From Psychrobacter sp. BI730 (lineage in GTDB: Bacteria; Pseudomonadota; Gammaproteobacteria; Pseudomonadales; Moraxellaceae), in the NCBI RefSeq assembly GCF_013414195.1, contig NZ_JAATTV010000015.1, forward strand, positions 34,328-98,327: DNA of 64,000 bases, given 5' to 3'. This document shows positions 28,664 through 39,269 of this stretch, one piece after another (the stretch's first letter is position 1; every line of letters begins with the position of its first letter). Made by a program: the position numbers and the translations under genes. The notes beneath the pieces are model-generated. The model was not told the origin of the DNA and ran no database searches. It worked only from the letters and a program-made list of their open reading frames with translations.

Positions 28664-29338
28664 ATGACAGATTATGATCGCATCACTGCCAACCCGCATT
28701 TTGATATGCTGATGAGTGCGCACAAAGAAGTACAGACCACACAAGCGGCTTTAGTACCTATGGTGGTTGAACAGTCCTCACGCGGTGAACGCTCGTTTGA
28801 TATTTTTTCACGTCTATTACGTGAGCGTGTTATCTTCTTGACCGGTCAGGTCGAAGACAACATGGCCAACCTTATCGTCGCCCAGTTGCTATTCTTAGAA
28901 GCTGAAAATCCTGATAAAGATATCCATTTGTATATCAACTCACCAGGTGGTTCAGTAAGCGCTGGATTGGCTATTTTTGATACCATGAACTTCATCAAAC
29001 CTGAAGTATCCACTATCTGTATGGGCGGTGCTTATAGCATGGGTTCATTCCTATTGGCTGCTGGTCAAAAAGGCAAGCGCTACTCACTGGCTAATGCTCG
29101 CGTTATGATTCACCAGCCTTCAGGCGGCGCGCAGGGTCAAGCAACTGATATCGAAATTAACGCTCGTGAAATTCTTAAAACTCGTGCACGTCTAAATAGT
29201 ATCTTAGCTGAGCGCACTGGTCAGCCAGTAGAGAAAATCGAAAAAGACGTTGAGCGTGATTATTGGTTAGATGCACAAGAAGCCAAAGAGTATGGTTTGG
29301 TTGACGAAGTATTAGAGCGTCGTCCTGAATCTTTGTAA
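28664..29338 (+). CDS. clpP: ATP-dependent Clp protease proteolytic subunit
   Basis: A 224-residue serine protease that forms a double-heptamer chamber. Catalytic triad: S125 in [12 protein letters not shown]150 in [12 protein letters not shown] and D199 in ERDYWLDA. The more usual sequence round the serine is GQAASMGA, so the oxyanion region is slightly divergent, but the triad is intact. AGGA precedes the ATG. It partners ClpX, encoded 186 bases downstream. Confidence 0.96.
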   Translation: MTDYDRITANPHFDMLMSAHKEVQTTQAALVPMVVEQSSRGERSFDIFSRLLRERVIFLTGQVEDNMANLIVAQLLFLEAENPDKDIHLYINSPGGSVSAGLAIFDTMNFIKPEVSTICMGGAYSMGSFLLAAGQKGKRYSLANARVMIHQPSGGAQGQATDIEINAREILKTRARLNSILAERTGQPVEKIEKDVERDYWLDAQEAKEYGLVDEVLERRPESL

Positions 29339-29524
29339 TCTAAGCATTAACGTGATGCCTCTTCATTGAGAGTGCAATCATAAGACCTTTTATAGTTTAT
29401 TTGCCGTACAGTAAACCGTTATCAATGTCATGCCCGACTATTAGATGGTATGACCATTGAATTGATACGATAATCGACATACTACAAATAAACTAACCAG
29501 TTTTAAATTTTAGGAGCGCCTTTT

Positions 29525-30799
29525 ATGGCAGAAGATAATACCCCGCAGTGTTCGTTTTGCGGTAAAGCCAAAAGCGATGTACAGCAACTGATTGCTGCTG
29601 ACGATGCCAACATCTGTAATGAATGTATCGAGCTATGTACTGACTTAATCGCAGACAGCGCAGAGCACGGTGATGACGATAGCGAAGTAGACACTTCTTG
29701 GGTCAATAAAAAACTACCAACGCCAAAAGAGCTGCGTGCCAAGCTTGATGAATATGTCATCGGTCAGGACGCTGCCAAAAAAGCATTGGCTGTTGCCGTC
29801 TATAACCATTACAAACGTCTAAAAGTTAGCCAAACGCTAGCCAACGACAGCAAAAAAGCCAAGATCGGCGCTGACGATGCAATGGTAGAATTGGCTAAGA
29901 GTAATATCTTGCTAATCGGTCCGACTGGTTCTGGTAAGACATTGCTTGCGCAAACCTTGGCTCGTCTGCTAGATGTGCCTTTTGCGATGGCTGATGCCAC
30001 TACCTTAACTGAAGCTGGTTATGTTGGTGAAGATGTTGAAAACATCGTACAAAAGCTCCTCCAAGCTTCTGACTATGATGTGGCCAAAGCTGAGCAAGGT
30101 ATCATCTATATTGATGAAATCGACAAAATCAGTAAAAAAGGCGACAATCCATCTATTACCCGTGATGTATCAGGTGAAGGCGTACAGCAAGCGTTGCTAA
30201 AGCTAATCGAAGGTACTGTGGCTGCTATCCCGCCGCACGGTGGTCGTAAGCACCCACAGCAAGAGCTGATCCAAGTGGATACCAGCAACATCCTAATCAT
30301 CGTTGGTGGTGCATTTGCTGGACTTGATAAAGTCATTCAGCAACGTACCGAAAAAGGCGGTATCGGCTTTAACGCTGATGTCAGCTCAAAAGACGACAGC
30401 CGTCGCAGCTCAGACTTGCTACAAGAAGTCGAGCCAGAAGATTTGATCAAGTTTGGTCTGATTCCTGAGCTAATCGGTCGTCTGCCAGTACTTGCGGCAC
30501 TGCAAGAGCTAGATGAAGCGGCCCTAGTACAAATCCTGACCGAACCTAAGAACGCACTGGTAAAACAGTACAAGTACTTGTTCGATATGGAAGGTGCTGA
30601 GATTAGCTTTACCCAAGAAGCCCTAGATGCCATCGCCAAAAAAGCCATGGAGCGTAAAACTGGTGCTCGTGGTCTACGTTCTATCGTAGAAAACGCCCTG
30701 CTTGAGACTATGTATGAGCTACCTTCTATGGAAAATGCTAAAACTGTAATGGTTGATGCGGACGTTATCAATGAAGGTAAAGTGCCTAAAATTGCTTAA
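29525..30799 (+). CDS. clpX: ATP-dependent Clp protease ATPase subunit ClpX
   Basis: A 424-residue AAA+ unfoldase. The N-terminal zinc-binding domain has four cysteines (CSFCGKAK and CNECIELC). The Walker A motif is [12 protein letters not shown], the Walker B is [10 protein letters not shown], and the ClpP-binding loop IGF lies within GGIGFNADV. The sensor-2 region [10 protein letters not shown] is near the end. It recognises tagged substrates and feeds them to ClpP. AGGAG precedes the ATG. Confidence 0.97.
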   Translation: MAEDNTPQCSFCGKAKSDVQQLIAADDANICNECIELCTDLIADSAEHGDDDSEVDTSWVNKKLPTPKELRAKLDEYVIGQDAAKKALAVAVYNHYKRLKVSQTLANDSKKAKIGADDAMVELAKSNILLIGPTGSGKTLLAQTLARLLDVPFAMADATTLTEAGYVGEDVENIVQKLLQASDYDVAKAEQGIIYIDEIDKISKKGDNPSITRDVSGEGVQQALLKLIEGTVAAIPPHGGRKHPQQELIQVDTSNILIIVGGAFAGLDKVIQQRTEKGGIGFNADVSSKDDSRRSSDLLQEVEPEDLIKFGLIPELIGRLPVLAALQELDEAALVQILTEPKNALVKQYKYLFDMEGAEISFTQEALDAIAKKAMERKTGARGLRSIVENALLETMYELPSMENAKTVMVDADVINEGKVPKIA

Positions 30800-30816
30800 T
30801 TTATAACTGATATAAA

Positions 30817-30840
30817 TAGTCCGTTATCATTAACGGACTA
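30817..30840 (+). other. Perfect hairpin directly after clpX
   Basis: tagtccgtta and taacggacta form a perfect 10-base stem with a 4-base loop. There is no T run after it. It precedes the terminator and may protect the clpX mRNA 3' end. Confidence 0.6.
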
Positions 30841-30845
30841 CTCAA

Positions 30846-30882
30846 AAAGCGCCTTGCTGAATAAGCTAAGGCGCTTTTTTTA
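30846..30882 (+). terminator. Terminator after clpX
   Basis: aaagcgcctt and aaggcgcttt arms around an 11-base loop, followed by T residues. Confidence 0.9.
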
Positions 30883-31126
30883 TGCCTATTATTTAACCAA
30901 TTTGTCTGTTGGATAGCTTGCCTGTTAGATAACTTGCCTACTGAAAATTGGCGATTTCCATTACACCTGCTCTGAAATGACAGCAGCGTTTATCAATCGC
31001 TAGCAGACATCAGCACAAACCATGCTAATGTAGATAGACTGTTTTGACCTTTATACTTTATTTCTATATACCACTATATATAGTCCGTACAACTCATATG
31101 ATTAATAAGACAAAGGATTGTTTATT

Positions 31127-32113
31127 ATGCTCAACCATGTGACCGCTATGGCGACTTCATTGCGCCAACATCTACCGTTTTCTTCTAACCATACTTCATT
31201 GGATGACTCAGACATTGCATCCTACTATCGCAACCATGTCGCTGCTATTACGGGCGCAGGCTCTGGTATGGGGCGTGAGCTGGCCATTCATTTAGCGAAA
31301 ATGGGCTGTCATGTTGCACTATCGGACATCAATCCTGAACAGCTGGCAGCGACCAAACAGTTACTTGCCAATTATGATGTCAACGTCACTATGACCGTAC
31401 TCGATGTGTCAGACAATACAGCTGTAGAAGCATGGGCTGATAGTGTGATGAGCGATCATGGTAAAGTAAATTTCATCTTTAACAATGCAGGTGTCGCACT
31501 CTACTCTACCGTCGAAGGCAGTAGTATTAGTGAGCTTGAATGGGTAATGAACATTAACTTTTGGGGTGTGGTTTACGGTACTAAGGCGTTTTTACCGTTA
31601 ATCAAAAACAGCGCGAAACAGAGCCAGTTTGGCGAGCATGGACATATTATCAATATCTCAAGTCTGTTTGGTTTGACCGCTCAGCCATCACAGTCAGCCT
31701 ACAACTCTAGCAAATTTGCCGTACGCGGCTTCACAGAGAGTTTACGTCAAGAGCTAAATATCCAGAACTGCGGGGTATCAGCGACTTGTATCCATCCGGG
31801 CGGCATCAAAACCAATATCGCCAACAGCGCGCGCGGTAATGAGAGCATCCATGATATTGGCATGAGTACCAGGCCCAAAGCCATCAGAAATTTTAATAAA
31901 TTCTTAAAATTCGATGCCAATGAAGCAGCTTGGATTATCCTACAGGCAGCAGCGACCAACCAACAGCGCTGCCTGATTGGTAACGATGCCAAGATAGTCG
32001 ATGCCGTTCAACGTGTATTTCCATCGCACTATAGCCAAGTGCTGAACGACTTCCATCAACTGTCCCGCAAACTAAAACCACGTCGTCATAAGAAGCTAAA
32101 GACCGTTAAATAG
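31127..32113 (+). CDS. Short-chain dehydrogenase/reductase (SDR), longer form
   Basis: A 328-residue classical SDR. Nucleotide-binding TGAGSGMG at about 42-49, NNAG at about 125, and the catalytic S-Y-K set ISSLFG and SAYNSSKFA. An extra N-terminal 30 residues and a basic C-terminal tail (KLKPRRHKKLK) are not part of the core. The substrate is unknown. The ATG at 31127 is chosen, with AAAGGA upstream; a TTG at 31118 lies too close to that site. It forms a single-gene unit ending in a terminator. Confidence 0.85.
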   Translation: MLNHVTAMATSLRQHLPFSSNHTSLDDSDIASYYRNHVAAITGAGSGMGRELAIHLAKMGCHVALSDINPEQLAATKQLLANYDVNVTMTVLDVSDNTAVEAWADSVMSDHGKVNFIFNNAGVALYSTVEGSSISELEWVMNINFWGVVYGTKAFLPLIKNSAKQSQFGEHGHIINISSLFGLTAQPSQSAYNSSKFAVRGFTESLRQELNIQNCGVSATCIHPGGIKTNIANSARGNESIHDIGMSTRPKAIRNFNKFLKFDANEAAWIILQAAATNQQRCLIGNDAKIVDAVQRVFPSHYSQVLNDFHQLSRKLKPRRHKKLKTVK

Positions 32114-32161
32114 TATGCTATCAACATTCCCTCTATCATGAGAAATTGATGAATTTATATA

Positions 32162-32198
32162 TAAAAAGCTCAACTATAACCGTATCTGGGCTTTTTGA
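32162..32198 (+). terminator. Terminator after SDR gene
   Basis: aaaaagctca and tgggcttttt arms, with one mismatch, flank a 14-base loop. Confidence 0.65.
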
Positions 32199-32273
32199 GA
32201 GTTGCCATTATTGATGAAGGATAAGACTGAATTTTGAGACTGGTGATGATATTTTAACTCAATACTTCAAAGA

Positions 32274-33368
32274 TTAAGGCAGCTTCATATCGCCAGCGAC
32301 TAACCAGCCCATACGGCGCATAATATAAGCCACTAACCCTGCAATCACCGCAGGCAGTACAAACATCAATAGAATAATCGCTGTCCACAGCTGACCAGTG
32401 CTCATAATTGCTTGTGACGCTTCAATCACCCCAAACACACCGACCAAACCAGCAGTACCCATACCCGCACCTGTCGCGGTACAAGCTAATCCAAAACCAA
32501 CGGTCGCGATCGGCCCAACGATAGCGCTAGCAATGACAGCAGGTAGCAGAACGATAGGTTTTCTGAGCACATTAGGGATTTGCAGCATACTGGTACCCAA
32601 GCCTTGAGAGATAACGCCACTAACGCCATTGTCTTTAAAACTTGCAACAGCAAAACCAATCATATGCGCTGCACAACCCACCACTGCTGCCCCGCCCGCC
32701 AATCCACCCAGCCCAATAGCAATACAAATAGCTGCACTCGACGTTGGTAAGGTCAATAAAATACCAACCACTACAGCGATGACGATACCCATTAGCAGTG
32801 GCTGTAATTCAGTAGCGGCATGAATACCCTGACCGATAGCTGCGACCCCTGCTACGATAGGCGGATTGAGCAGAGCGCAAACTAAAAGAGCAATACCGCA
32901 TACAACCAATGGCACCAATAAAATATCAAGCTTCGTCTTACCAGCGACCCAAGTGCCAGCACGATAAGCAAACACAGAAGTCAGATAAGCACCGATTGGA
33001 TTACCCGGCAATGCTACGAAGGTTGCAGGTCCACCCACTTGCGGCGTAAAGAGCGTACCTGCCATTAGTGCTTCGGAATGGGCACCAAGCATACCTGCTA
33101 CGAGACCGCTAAGCATCACTAGCGTTGGTGCTTTTAAGTAGTAAGCGATACCTACACCGATGCCAGCACCCATCAATATCGAGGCAAGCTTCCCGACCGC
33201 GACCAATGCTGGTAAATCTAACCAACCACCGATTTGCGAGATAATCAGACCTGCGATCAACGTGACAAATAGCCCTAAAGCCATACCAGTAAAAGCATCG
33301 ATAAAGTATTTTTGAAAGAACGCTTTAATGATGACTGCTTGCGGTGTTACTGAGTTAGATACGGTCAT
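32274..33368 (-). CDS. PTS EIIC-like membrane permease (PTS_EIIC_2 family)
   Basis: About 364 residues with roughly ten hydrophobic segments rich in Gly and Ala. The sequence FFQKYFIDAFTGMALGLF at the N-terminus, GAHSEALMAGTLFTPQVGGPATF and NPIGAYLTSVFAYRAG in the middle match the EIIC-type family found outside classical sugar PTS operons. No EI, HPr, EIIA or EIIB gene lies nearby, so it may transport without phosphorylation; the substrate is unknown. The start at 33368 uses AAGAG about 11 bases upstream. An ATG two codons earlier at 33374 is equally possible. Confidence 0.75.
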   Translation of the reverse strand: MTVSNSVTPQAVIIKAFFQKYFIDAFTGMALGLFVTLIAGLIISQIGGWLDLPALVAVGKLASILMGAGIGVGIAYYLKAPTLVMLSGLVAGMLGAHSEALMAGTLFTPQVGGPATFVALPGNPIGAYLTSVFAYRAGTWVAGKTKLDILLVPLVVCGIALLVCALLNPPIVAGVAAIGQGIHAATELQPLLMGIVIAVVVGILLTLPTSSAAICIAIGLGGLAGGAAVVGCAAHMIGFAVASFKDNGVSGVISQGLGTSMLQIPNVLRKPIVLLPAVIASAIVGPIATVGFGLACTATGAGMGTAGLVGVFGVIEASQAIMSTGQLWTAIILLMFVLPAVIAGLVAYIMRRMGWLVAGDMKLP

Positions 33369-33433
33369 AACCATACTCTTAATGGACGTTTAATAGGATA
33401 AAACAGCTAGAAAGCTTTTGATAAAATAAAGAG

Positions 33434-33465
33434 ATAAAAAAAGCGTCATTACGACGCTTTTTTGA
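33434..33465 (-). terminator. Terminator after the SPOR-domain gene
   Basis: aaaaaagcgtc and gacgctttttt arms with a short loop. It lies downstream of the SPOR gene and just upstream of the permease start, so it separates the two units. Confidence 0.85.
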
Positions 33466-33493
33466 TAAATACAATAACTGTAAACAACTGAAC

Positions 33494-34297
33494 CTAGCGA
33501 CGCTGTTCAACAATAATAGAGTCTATACCATTGTTTTGTAAGCGCTGCTGTGCTGTCGTTACTGCTTGACGGTTATTCAAAGGACGCGAGATGACTTGAT
33601 AAATTGGCAAGCCATTACCCGTCGTGTTTTTGACCACGCGAGCATCGACACCCGCCATCAGTACTTGCGCACGGCGACGATCCGCTTCATCTGCATCACT
33701 AAAGCTATTGATCTGCAAGATGTAGGTCGCCGCAGGTTTGGCAGCTTGGATGCTCGCCGTACCTGCTGCTGCATTGTTATTACGGGTTGTAGCGTTACTA
33801 GTAGCAGGCGGCGTACCATCATAAGTTGCATCTTCTTCAACGACAACGATATCCTCATTAGACCCAGCATTATTAGACCCAGCAGGTTCGACAGTCGCAT
33901 TTTCCGAACCACCGAAGCTGCCCGTTGCTGTACTGCCTGCATCGCTATCTGGTTGAGTCACGACGACGTCTGGTTCAAACGCACCGATATCGCCTATTTG
34001 ATCATTATCAATGTCAGCGATATCTTCGTCAGGGATGGTGGCCATCTCTTGATTTGGCAAGATATCGTAGAACTCGTAATCGCCATTATCGGTATCAGTA
34101 TCCACGCGTGGCTGTACTTGGCGATCAGGATCGTTCTCAGCACTACCATCAGCGGGGCTGAAATTGAATAATGGTGAGAGGTAGATAAACACCCCGATCA
34201 TAAGGGTCAATACGGCCCCAACAAACATCCACAATAAGCCTGATACGCTACTTGATTTGCGCTTTTCTGTCGCGCCTTTAGGTTTTTTGGCTAGCAT
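33494..34297 (-). CDS. SPOR-domain cell-division protein (FtsN-like)
   Basis: A 267-residue bitopic membrane protein. There is a basic cytoplasmic N-terminus, one membrane helix (about 23-45), a long acidic and Asn/Thr-rich periplasmic linker (50-185), and a C-terminal SPOR domain (about 190-267, beginning YILQINSFSDADEAD). SPOR domains bind denuded peptidoglycan at the division septum. The arrangement and its place downstream of argS match FtsN-like proteins of gammaproteobacteria. GGGAGA precedes the ATG. Confidence 0.85.
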   Translation of the reverse strand: MLAKKPKGATEKRKSSSVSGLLWMFVGAVLTLMIGVFIYLSPLFNFSPADGSAENDPDRQVQPRVDTDTDNGDYEFYDILPNQEMATIPDEDIADIDNDQIGDIGAFEPDVVVTQPDSDAGSTATGSFGGSENATVEPAGSNNAGSNEDIVVVEEDATYDGTPPATSNATTRNNNAAAGTASIQAAKPAATYILQINSFSDADEADRRRAQVLMAGVDARVVKNTTGNGLPIYQVISRPLNNRQAVTTAQQRLQNNGIDSIIVEQRR

Positions 34298-34384
34298 GGA
34301 TCTCGTTCTCCCTACTGGATTTAACTATCATCATCGAATTAATGCTATCAGCTGTCTATACTCATGTCACATATTAGAAAAGTA

Positions 34385-36214
34385 CTACATGCTAGACGGT
34401 GCAGACAAGCCTAGCAGACTAAGCCCATTTGCCAATACCTGTCTAACGGCTTTGGACAAGCGCAAACGTGCTTGCATTAAGTCTAGCTCATCCTGACTTG
34501 GTGTTTCACCTGATGTCAAGCTCATTGGCAAGATACGATTGGTGTCATACCAACCATGGAACAATGCCGCGAGCTCTTTTAGGTAATTGGTCAATACATG
34601 CGGCTCGTAACCAGTCGCTGCGCGAAGTAACGTTGCTGGATATCCTGCTAACAGTTTAATCAGCTCGTCTTCATTTGGTGCGCTTAGCAGATCTTGATGT
34701 GCCAAACCAACAGCATCATCTACGGTCAAATCATAAGTTGCTAATTTTTCTAACACGCGGCAAACGCGCGCATGAGCGTACTGAATATAATACACTTGAT
34801 TGTCTTTGCTTTGTGATTTGGCAAGTTCTAAGTCAAAATCAACATGCACTTCAGGCTTACGCGCTACATAGTAGAATCGTGCAGCATCGTTACCGACTTC
34901 TGCACGTAGCTCACGCAAGGTCACAAACTGACCTGAGCGCGAAGACATTTGTACCTTTTCACTACCGCGCCATAACGCGACAAACTGTACAAGCACTACA
35001 TCAAGGCGTTCGGCATCGATACCAAGGGCTAGTAGAGCGGCTTTTACGCGTGGGACATAACCATGGTGGTCTGCGCCCCAAACGTTAATGACTTTATCAA
35101 AGCCGCGATCAAACTTGTTCTTATGATAAGCGATGTCAGAAGCGAAATACGTTGATTGACCATTGGCACGGCGTACAACACGGTCTTTTTCATCGCCGAA
35201 ATCAGTCGACTTAAACCAGATGTTGCCATCTTTTTCATATAGGTAGCCTTTGTCATCTAGTATCTGTAATACAGGCTCAATCTCGCTATCGATAGATCTT
35301 TCGCTAAACCAGCACTCGTAGCTCACGCCAAAGTCATTTAAGTCGTCTTTAATATCCGCCAAAATACTGCTCAATGCCGCGTTTAAAAATAACGCATAGC
35401 TGTCACCTAGCAAAGTCTTACTATTGGCAATCAAGCCATCAATATGCGCTTCTTTATCACCTGAAATGACGGTTTTTTCGCCATCAGCATTAATCTCAAA
35501 CTTGGCATCTTCTGGCACATCTTTGGCAACGTCTGCAAAGCTATGTACGTAGCTATCGCCATGCTGTGTTTTTAGCGTCTGGGCGATATCACTAACATAA
35601 TCACCTTGATAGGCGTTGACTGGGAAAGTTATCTCTTCACCATTTAGCTGTAGATAACGCAAATATGTACTGGTGGCCAAGATGTCCATTTGACGACCAG
35701 CGTCATTGACATAATATTCACGCGTGACGTCATAGCCAATAGCTTCTAACAAGTTAGCGACGCTCATGCCAAATGCAGCACCGCGACCGTGACCGACATG
35801 CAGACTTGACGTTGGATTGGCAGAGACGAATTCAACCTGGACTTTTTGATCGTCAAACTGATTACTCAAGCCAAAGCGGTCCTGCAACGTGAAAATATCG
35901 TCCAATACAGAAAATTTAGCTTCCGAGTTTAAGAATACGTTGATAAACCCTGGTCCTGCGATTTCTACTTGGCGAATATCTTGATTGTCAGGCAATGCAC
36001 TGACGATTTTTTCAGCAAGTTGACGCGGATTGGCTTTAGCTGCTTTCGCTGCCGTTAGCGCGATATTACTGGCAAAATCACCGTGACTTAAATCTTTTGT
36101 ACGGGTGATTTGACTGTTGTTTTGCCAATCGCTTGGTAGCGTACCATCTGCTTGTAGGGTTTGAATTGCATCGTTAAATAGGGATGCAAGCGTATCAATT
36201 TGGGCTTGTGACAT
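34385..36214 (-). CDS. argS: Arginyl-tRNA synthetase
   Basis: A 609-residue class I synthetase. The HIGH motif appears as HVGHGRGAAFG. The KMSKS loop is represented by QMSSRSGQFV, and ArgRS enzymes commonly deviate there. The N-terminal additive domain with DFASNIAL and the C-terminal DALR anticodon-binding domain (YIQYAHARV onward) are present. It charges tRNA-Arg. The SPOR-domain gene follows after 87 bases and is probably in the same operon. Confidence 0.96.
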   Translation of the reverse strand: MSQAQIDTLASLFNDAIQTLQADGTLPSDWQNNSQITRTKDLSHGDFASNIALTAAKAAKANPRQLAEKIVSALPDNQDIRQVEIAGPGFINVFLNSEAKFSVLDDIFTLQDRFGLSNQFDDQKVQVEFVSANPTSSLHVGHGRGAAFGMSVANLLEAIGYDVTREYYVNDAGRQMDILATSTYLRYLQLNGEEITFPVNAYQGDYVSDIAQTLKTQHGDSYVHSFADVAKDVPEDAKFEINADGEKTVISGDKEAHIDGLIANSKTLLGDSYALFLNAALSSILADIKDDLNDFGVSYECWFSERSIDSEIEPVLQILDDKGYLYEKDGNIWFKSTDFGDEKDRVVRRANGQSTYFASDIAYHKNKFDRGFDKVINVWGADHHGYVPRVKAALLALGIDAERLDVVLVQFVALWRGSEKVQMSSRSGQFVTLRELRAEVGNDAARFYYVARKPEVHVDFDLELAKSQSKDNQVYYIQYAHARVCRVLEKLATYDLTVDDAVGLAHQDLLSAPNEDELIKLLAGYPATLLRAATGYEPHVLTNYLKELAALFHGWYDTNRILPMSLTSGETPSQDELDLMQARLRLSKAVRQVLANGLSLLGLSAPSSM

Positions 36215-36592
36215 AGGAATTTGAACTCAATTAAATAAACAACAAAAACGGTGCGAATGCGAGCAATCGATAACTGCTTATTATAATAGCGACCGACATT
36301 GCAGGGATAGAATAATGTAAAAAGATAAGTAACCTGTAAATATAACAATCTTTGCGCTTTATTGCACCATTTGCGCCAAAATTAGCACTAAAATCTTACC
36401 GTTATCAGGATTTGGGCTGACTAATATCAATGATGCAAAACTGATAAATAACTCATAACGTGAATTGTAGCGTTACTGTTGCTCAATACTGGGCAGTCGT
36501 TTATACCTGACTACTTCCACGTTATAATATTGGTTTGTACGGCTCTTCTAAAATATAGAAGACGCGTTACTACTCTATTATAGGATTACGCC
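36215..36592. other. 378-base divergent intergenic region (argS / DUF2788)
   Basis: No gene seen. A TATAAT at 36523-36528 with a weak TTATAC 16 bases upstream could be the promoter of the small DUF2788 gene, with the start of transcription some 60 bases before its ATG. Confidence 0.4.
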
Positions 36593-36811
36593 ATGTTTGC
36601 CATTGCCGCCAGTACTGTCACCAGTTGGGGACTGTACGTCTTGTTGCCGATATTCATCGCTTTCTTGTTTTTTATTATGTGGGATATCTCTAAAACGTCT
36701 GAAGCGGGGCGCGCTGGTACTTTTTGGATATTCTTAGCCCTAGGCGCAGGTTCTGTTGGTTTTATCCTTAAGATAGTCATGGAAGTCGCTTTCAAAAAAT
36801 GGTTAATCTAA
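36593..36811 (+). CDS. Small membrane protein, DUF2788 family
   Basis: A 72-residue protein with two hydrophobic segments (WGLYVLLPIFIAFLFFIMW and TFWIFLALGAGSVGFILKIV) joined by a polar loop containing DISKTSEAGRAG. Size and layout match DUF2788. AGGA lies upstream of the ATG. The function is not known. It is a monocistronic gene with its own likely promoter. Confidence 0.8.
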   Translation: MFAIAASTVTSWGLYVLLPIFIAFLFFIMWDISKTSEAGRAGTFWIFLALGAGSVGFILKIVMEVAFKKWLI

Positions 36812-36947
36812 TTGGCCATTTTTATCACTATCCTTTGATATTGCTTAGGACATAAGTAGCAAAACTAAAAACGTAATATACAGCCTATGACTGCTGCGCT
36901 TGATAAGGTGTCAGTCATTTAAATCAAGGCCTTTTAAATAAAAGAAG

Positions 36948-38084
36948 CTATTGAGCCTTAGCATTATTCTCTATAACCTGACTCACATACGTTGGTAGGT
37001 CCCACGCTCCACCAGCAAAACCTCGGCACATTCCCGTACTAGACTCTTCGCTCTTAGCAAATGTCTCACCATTCCATATCCATGCAGTACGGCTCCAGCA
37101 ATCACCAATGCCTCGATCTTTATGAGTGGCCGAAATCTCACCATCAAAATAATCATTCCCTGCTGTCGTGATAAGCGTAGGTTTGCTAGGCTTTGCATTA
37201 TCAATGAGCCAATAGCCGTTACTAAAATTGTAAGCACCTAGCCAGCAACTATGAGCGGCTAATGTATAGCTATCATTAACTGGTATAAAGTCCCAATCAA
37301 GCATCGTAGAGCCATACTCTGACATCCGCTGATATGTTTCAGTTTTTGGGTTAATCAGCTCACAGTCGCCCATCGCGTCCTTGGACCCTATAAGCTGCTC
37401 GGCATTAATATCGACCCAGTTATCAATATTTTTCTGAAAATACGCCAGCTTTGATGGAGTGAGTGTTTTGTTGTCTTTTGCTGAATACGCAAATGCTTTT
37501 TGAATAATTGGTTTTGGCAAGGCTGCTTTAGGACGTTGACGATTTGGATTATTCTTACTGACCAATGCTATCGGCGTCCCTACTCGACCTTGCTCATCGT
37601 CTAGTTTGAGCAATACTGCTGACATGCCTTTATCGCTGATCTGCCAGTGGTTATCGCCCGCTCTAATTTCTATCTTGGTCGCGATACGAGCATGATCAAG
37701 CAGCGCCTGCGTCTGCTTGGCTGACAAGTCGTATAGTAGACTGTCTTCTTTATTGGGCTGTATCACACCATAGTTTTTGTTATTCAGCCAAAGCTCAGCA
37801 CGCTTCAGCTCACCTATCGGCACTTCTGAGACAAACTGAATTTGCGCTTTTGGTAGAGCTACTTTTGGCAATGCTGTGAACAATATTGAAGCAGGCTCAT
37901 CTATCAGCGATTCACTGGCATATCCAGCAGCTCGACAAGTCCACGTATTATCACAAACCACTTGCCAGTCGTCTTTTACAAAGCCCCAGCCTTCGGATAC
38001 AGTTCCATAACCTGCCATAGCAGGTAGCGATAGCAAGCTGATGGTAGCTACCATCAAAGTCTTTGATGTCTTCAATGTCTTCAT
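36948..38084 (-). CDS. DUF1176 family periplasmic protein
   Basis: A 378-residue protein with a signal peptide (LMVATISLLSLPAMAG, cleavage after AMA). The mature part contains WQVVCDNTWTCRAAGY, a VLLKLDDEQGRVGTP segment, and a C-terminal DRGIGDCWSRTAWIWNG, as in DUF1176 proteins. Several cysteines suggest disulfides. The role is unknown; a periplasmic location is inferred from the signal. AAGGA precedes the start. It follows cmoB in the same direction after a short gap and may be co-transcribed. Confidence 0.85.
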   Translation of the reverse strand: MKTLKTSKTLMVATISLLSLPAMAGYGTVSEGWGFVKDDWQVVCDNTWTCRAAGYASESLIDEPASILFTALPKVALPKAQIQFVSEVPIGELKRAELWLNNKNYGVIQPNKEDSLLYDLSAKQTQALLDHARIATKIEIRAGDNHWQISDKGMSAVLLKLDDEQGRVGTPIALVSKNNPNRQRPKAALPKPIIQKAFAYSAKDNKTLTPSKLAYFQKNIDNWVDINAEQLIGSKDAMGDCELINPKTETYQRMSEYGSTMLDWDFIPVNDSYTLAAHSCWLGAYNFSNGYWLIDNAKPSKPTLITTAGNDYFDGEISATHKDRGIGDCWSRTAWIWNGETFAKSEESSTGMCRGFAGGAWDLPTYVSQVIENNAKAQ

Positions 38085-38118
38085 AGTGCTTTCCTTATGT
38101 TAGCTACCATCATCAATG

Positions 38119-39165
38119 CTACTTTTTTGCAATTAAAGTCGCACGAATTGGAGCAGGATATCCTTCGACGGTCTTAGTAGAATCATTAGGATCTAAGAAA
38201 TCTGCTAACGAATGATAGGTCATCCACTCGGTTTGTCGTTGTTCCTCAGTCGAGGTGACTGCCACATCGACGCAGCGCACATCTGAGAACCCTGCTTTCT
38301 CTAACCAGCCAATTAGTGCCGCCACCGATGGTAAGAAATAGACGTTATTCATCTGCGCGTAGCGGTCATGCGGCACCAGTACAGTATTGGCATCACCTTC
38401 AATCACTAGCGTCTCAAGTACTAATTCACCACCTTTGACTAACTGTCCTTTCAGCTGTTGTAAATGCTCAAACGGTGACTGGCGATGGTACAGCACTCCC
38501 ATGCTAAATACGGTATCGAACAGCTGACTGTGCTCAGGTAAGGCTTCAAGCGGTACAGGAATATAATGTGTCCGATAGCTGCCTGTATCACTAGCATCTG
38601 CGGCACCAATGAAATGACGAATCGCCATAAACTGATGATAAAACAAGCATGACGGATCAATAATAATAACGGTATCCGCGCCAGCCCCTGCCATGCGCCA
38701 GCCGTGATAACCAGAGCCACCGCCCACATCCAATACGCGGCGACCGTCCAATCTACTTAAATGCGGCGCAACACGTTTCCATTTCCAATCACTGTGCCAC
38801 TCGGTATCAATCTTAATACCTGACTCATCATCGCCGATTTGACCGCCAATCTGAAATGGGCCTTTACGCCACGGCATCAACTGCTTTAATAGTGCTGTTG
38901 TTTGTTTGCGTTGAGATTCATTTAGATCTGCCTCAATCGTCAATGTATCGCTGTTTAGATCGACATGATTGACAGCTAAGTTTGGCAAACGAGCAACTGA
39001 CGCTTGGTAGGCAGGCGCATGCGCATAGTTGGCTTTATCTTTTATGTCACCTAGCCATGTTGGTAATTGCTTGAGCCATTCATAAGCGCTCGGCTGCTGC
39101 TGTGCCAGCTCTAGTAGGGTTAGATACAATTCGCGTTCGGCGTTGATGATAGTGTCGTTGAGCAT
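38119..39165 (-). CDS. cmoB: tRNA U34 carboxymethyltransferase CmoB
   Basis: A 348-residue enzyme that transfers the carboxymethyl group of carboxy-SAM onto 5-hydroxyuridine at tRNA position 34, the last step to cmo5U. Motifs are MPWRKGPF (about 93-100), [17 protein letters not shown], the SAM-fold [23 protein letters not shown] and [12 protein letters not shown]. Length is slightly above the family's ~325. It functions directly after CmoA, whose gene lies 700 bases upstream in the same direction with one unrelated gene in between. Confidence 0.95.
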   Translation of the reverse strand: MLNDTIINAERELYLTLLELAQQQPSAYEWLKQLPTWLGDIKDKANYAHAPAYQASVARLPNLAVNHVDLNSDTLTIEADLNESQRKQTTALLKQLMPWRKGPFQIGGQIGDDESGIKIDTEWHSDWKWKRVAPHLSRLDGRRVLDVGGGSGYHGWRMAGAGADTVIIIDPSCLFYHQFMAIRHFIGAADASDTGSYRTHYIPVPLEALPEHSQLFDTVFSMGVLYHRQSPFEHLQQLKGQLVKGGELVLETLVIEGDANTVLVPHDRYAQMNNVYFLPSVAALIGWLEKAGFSDVRCVDVAVTSTEEQRQTEWMTYHSLADFLDPNDSTKTVEGYPAPIRATLIAKK

Positions 39166-39269
39166 AAAAGCAGGTTACCGTGTTGATTAATATTCAAAAT
39201 GAATAAAATTAAAAGGGTTAAAATAAAGAAAGATAAGTTTTAATATGTAAACTCTTTGAAATTCGTGAA

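Noticed and set aside
33566..34171. 201-codon frame on the plus strand across the SPOR-domain gene
   Set aside because: The opposite strand encodes a clear SPOR protein with binding site and terminator. The plus-strand reading has no family features.
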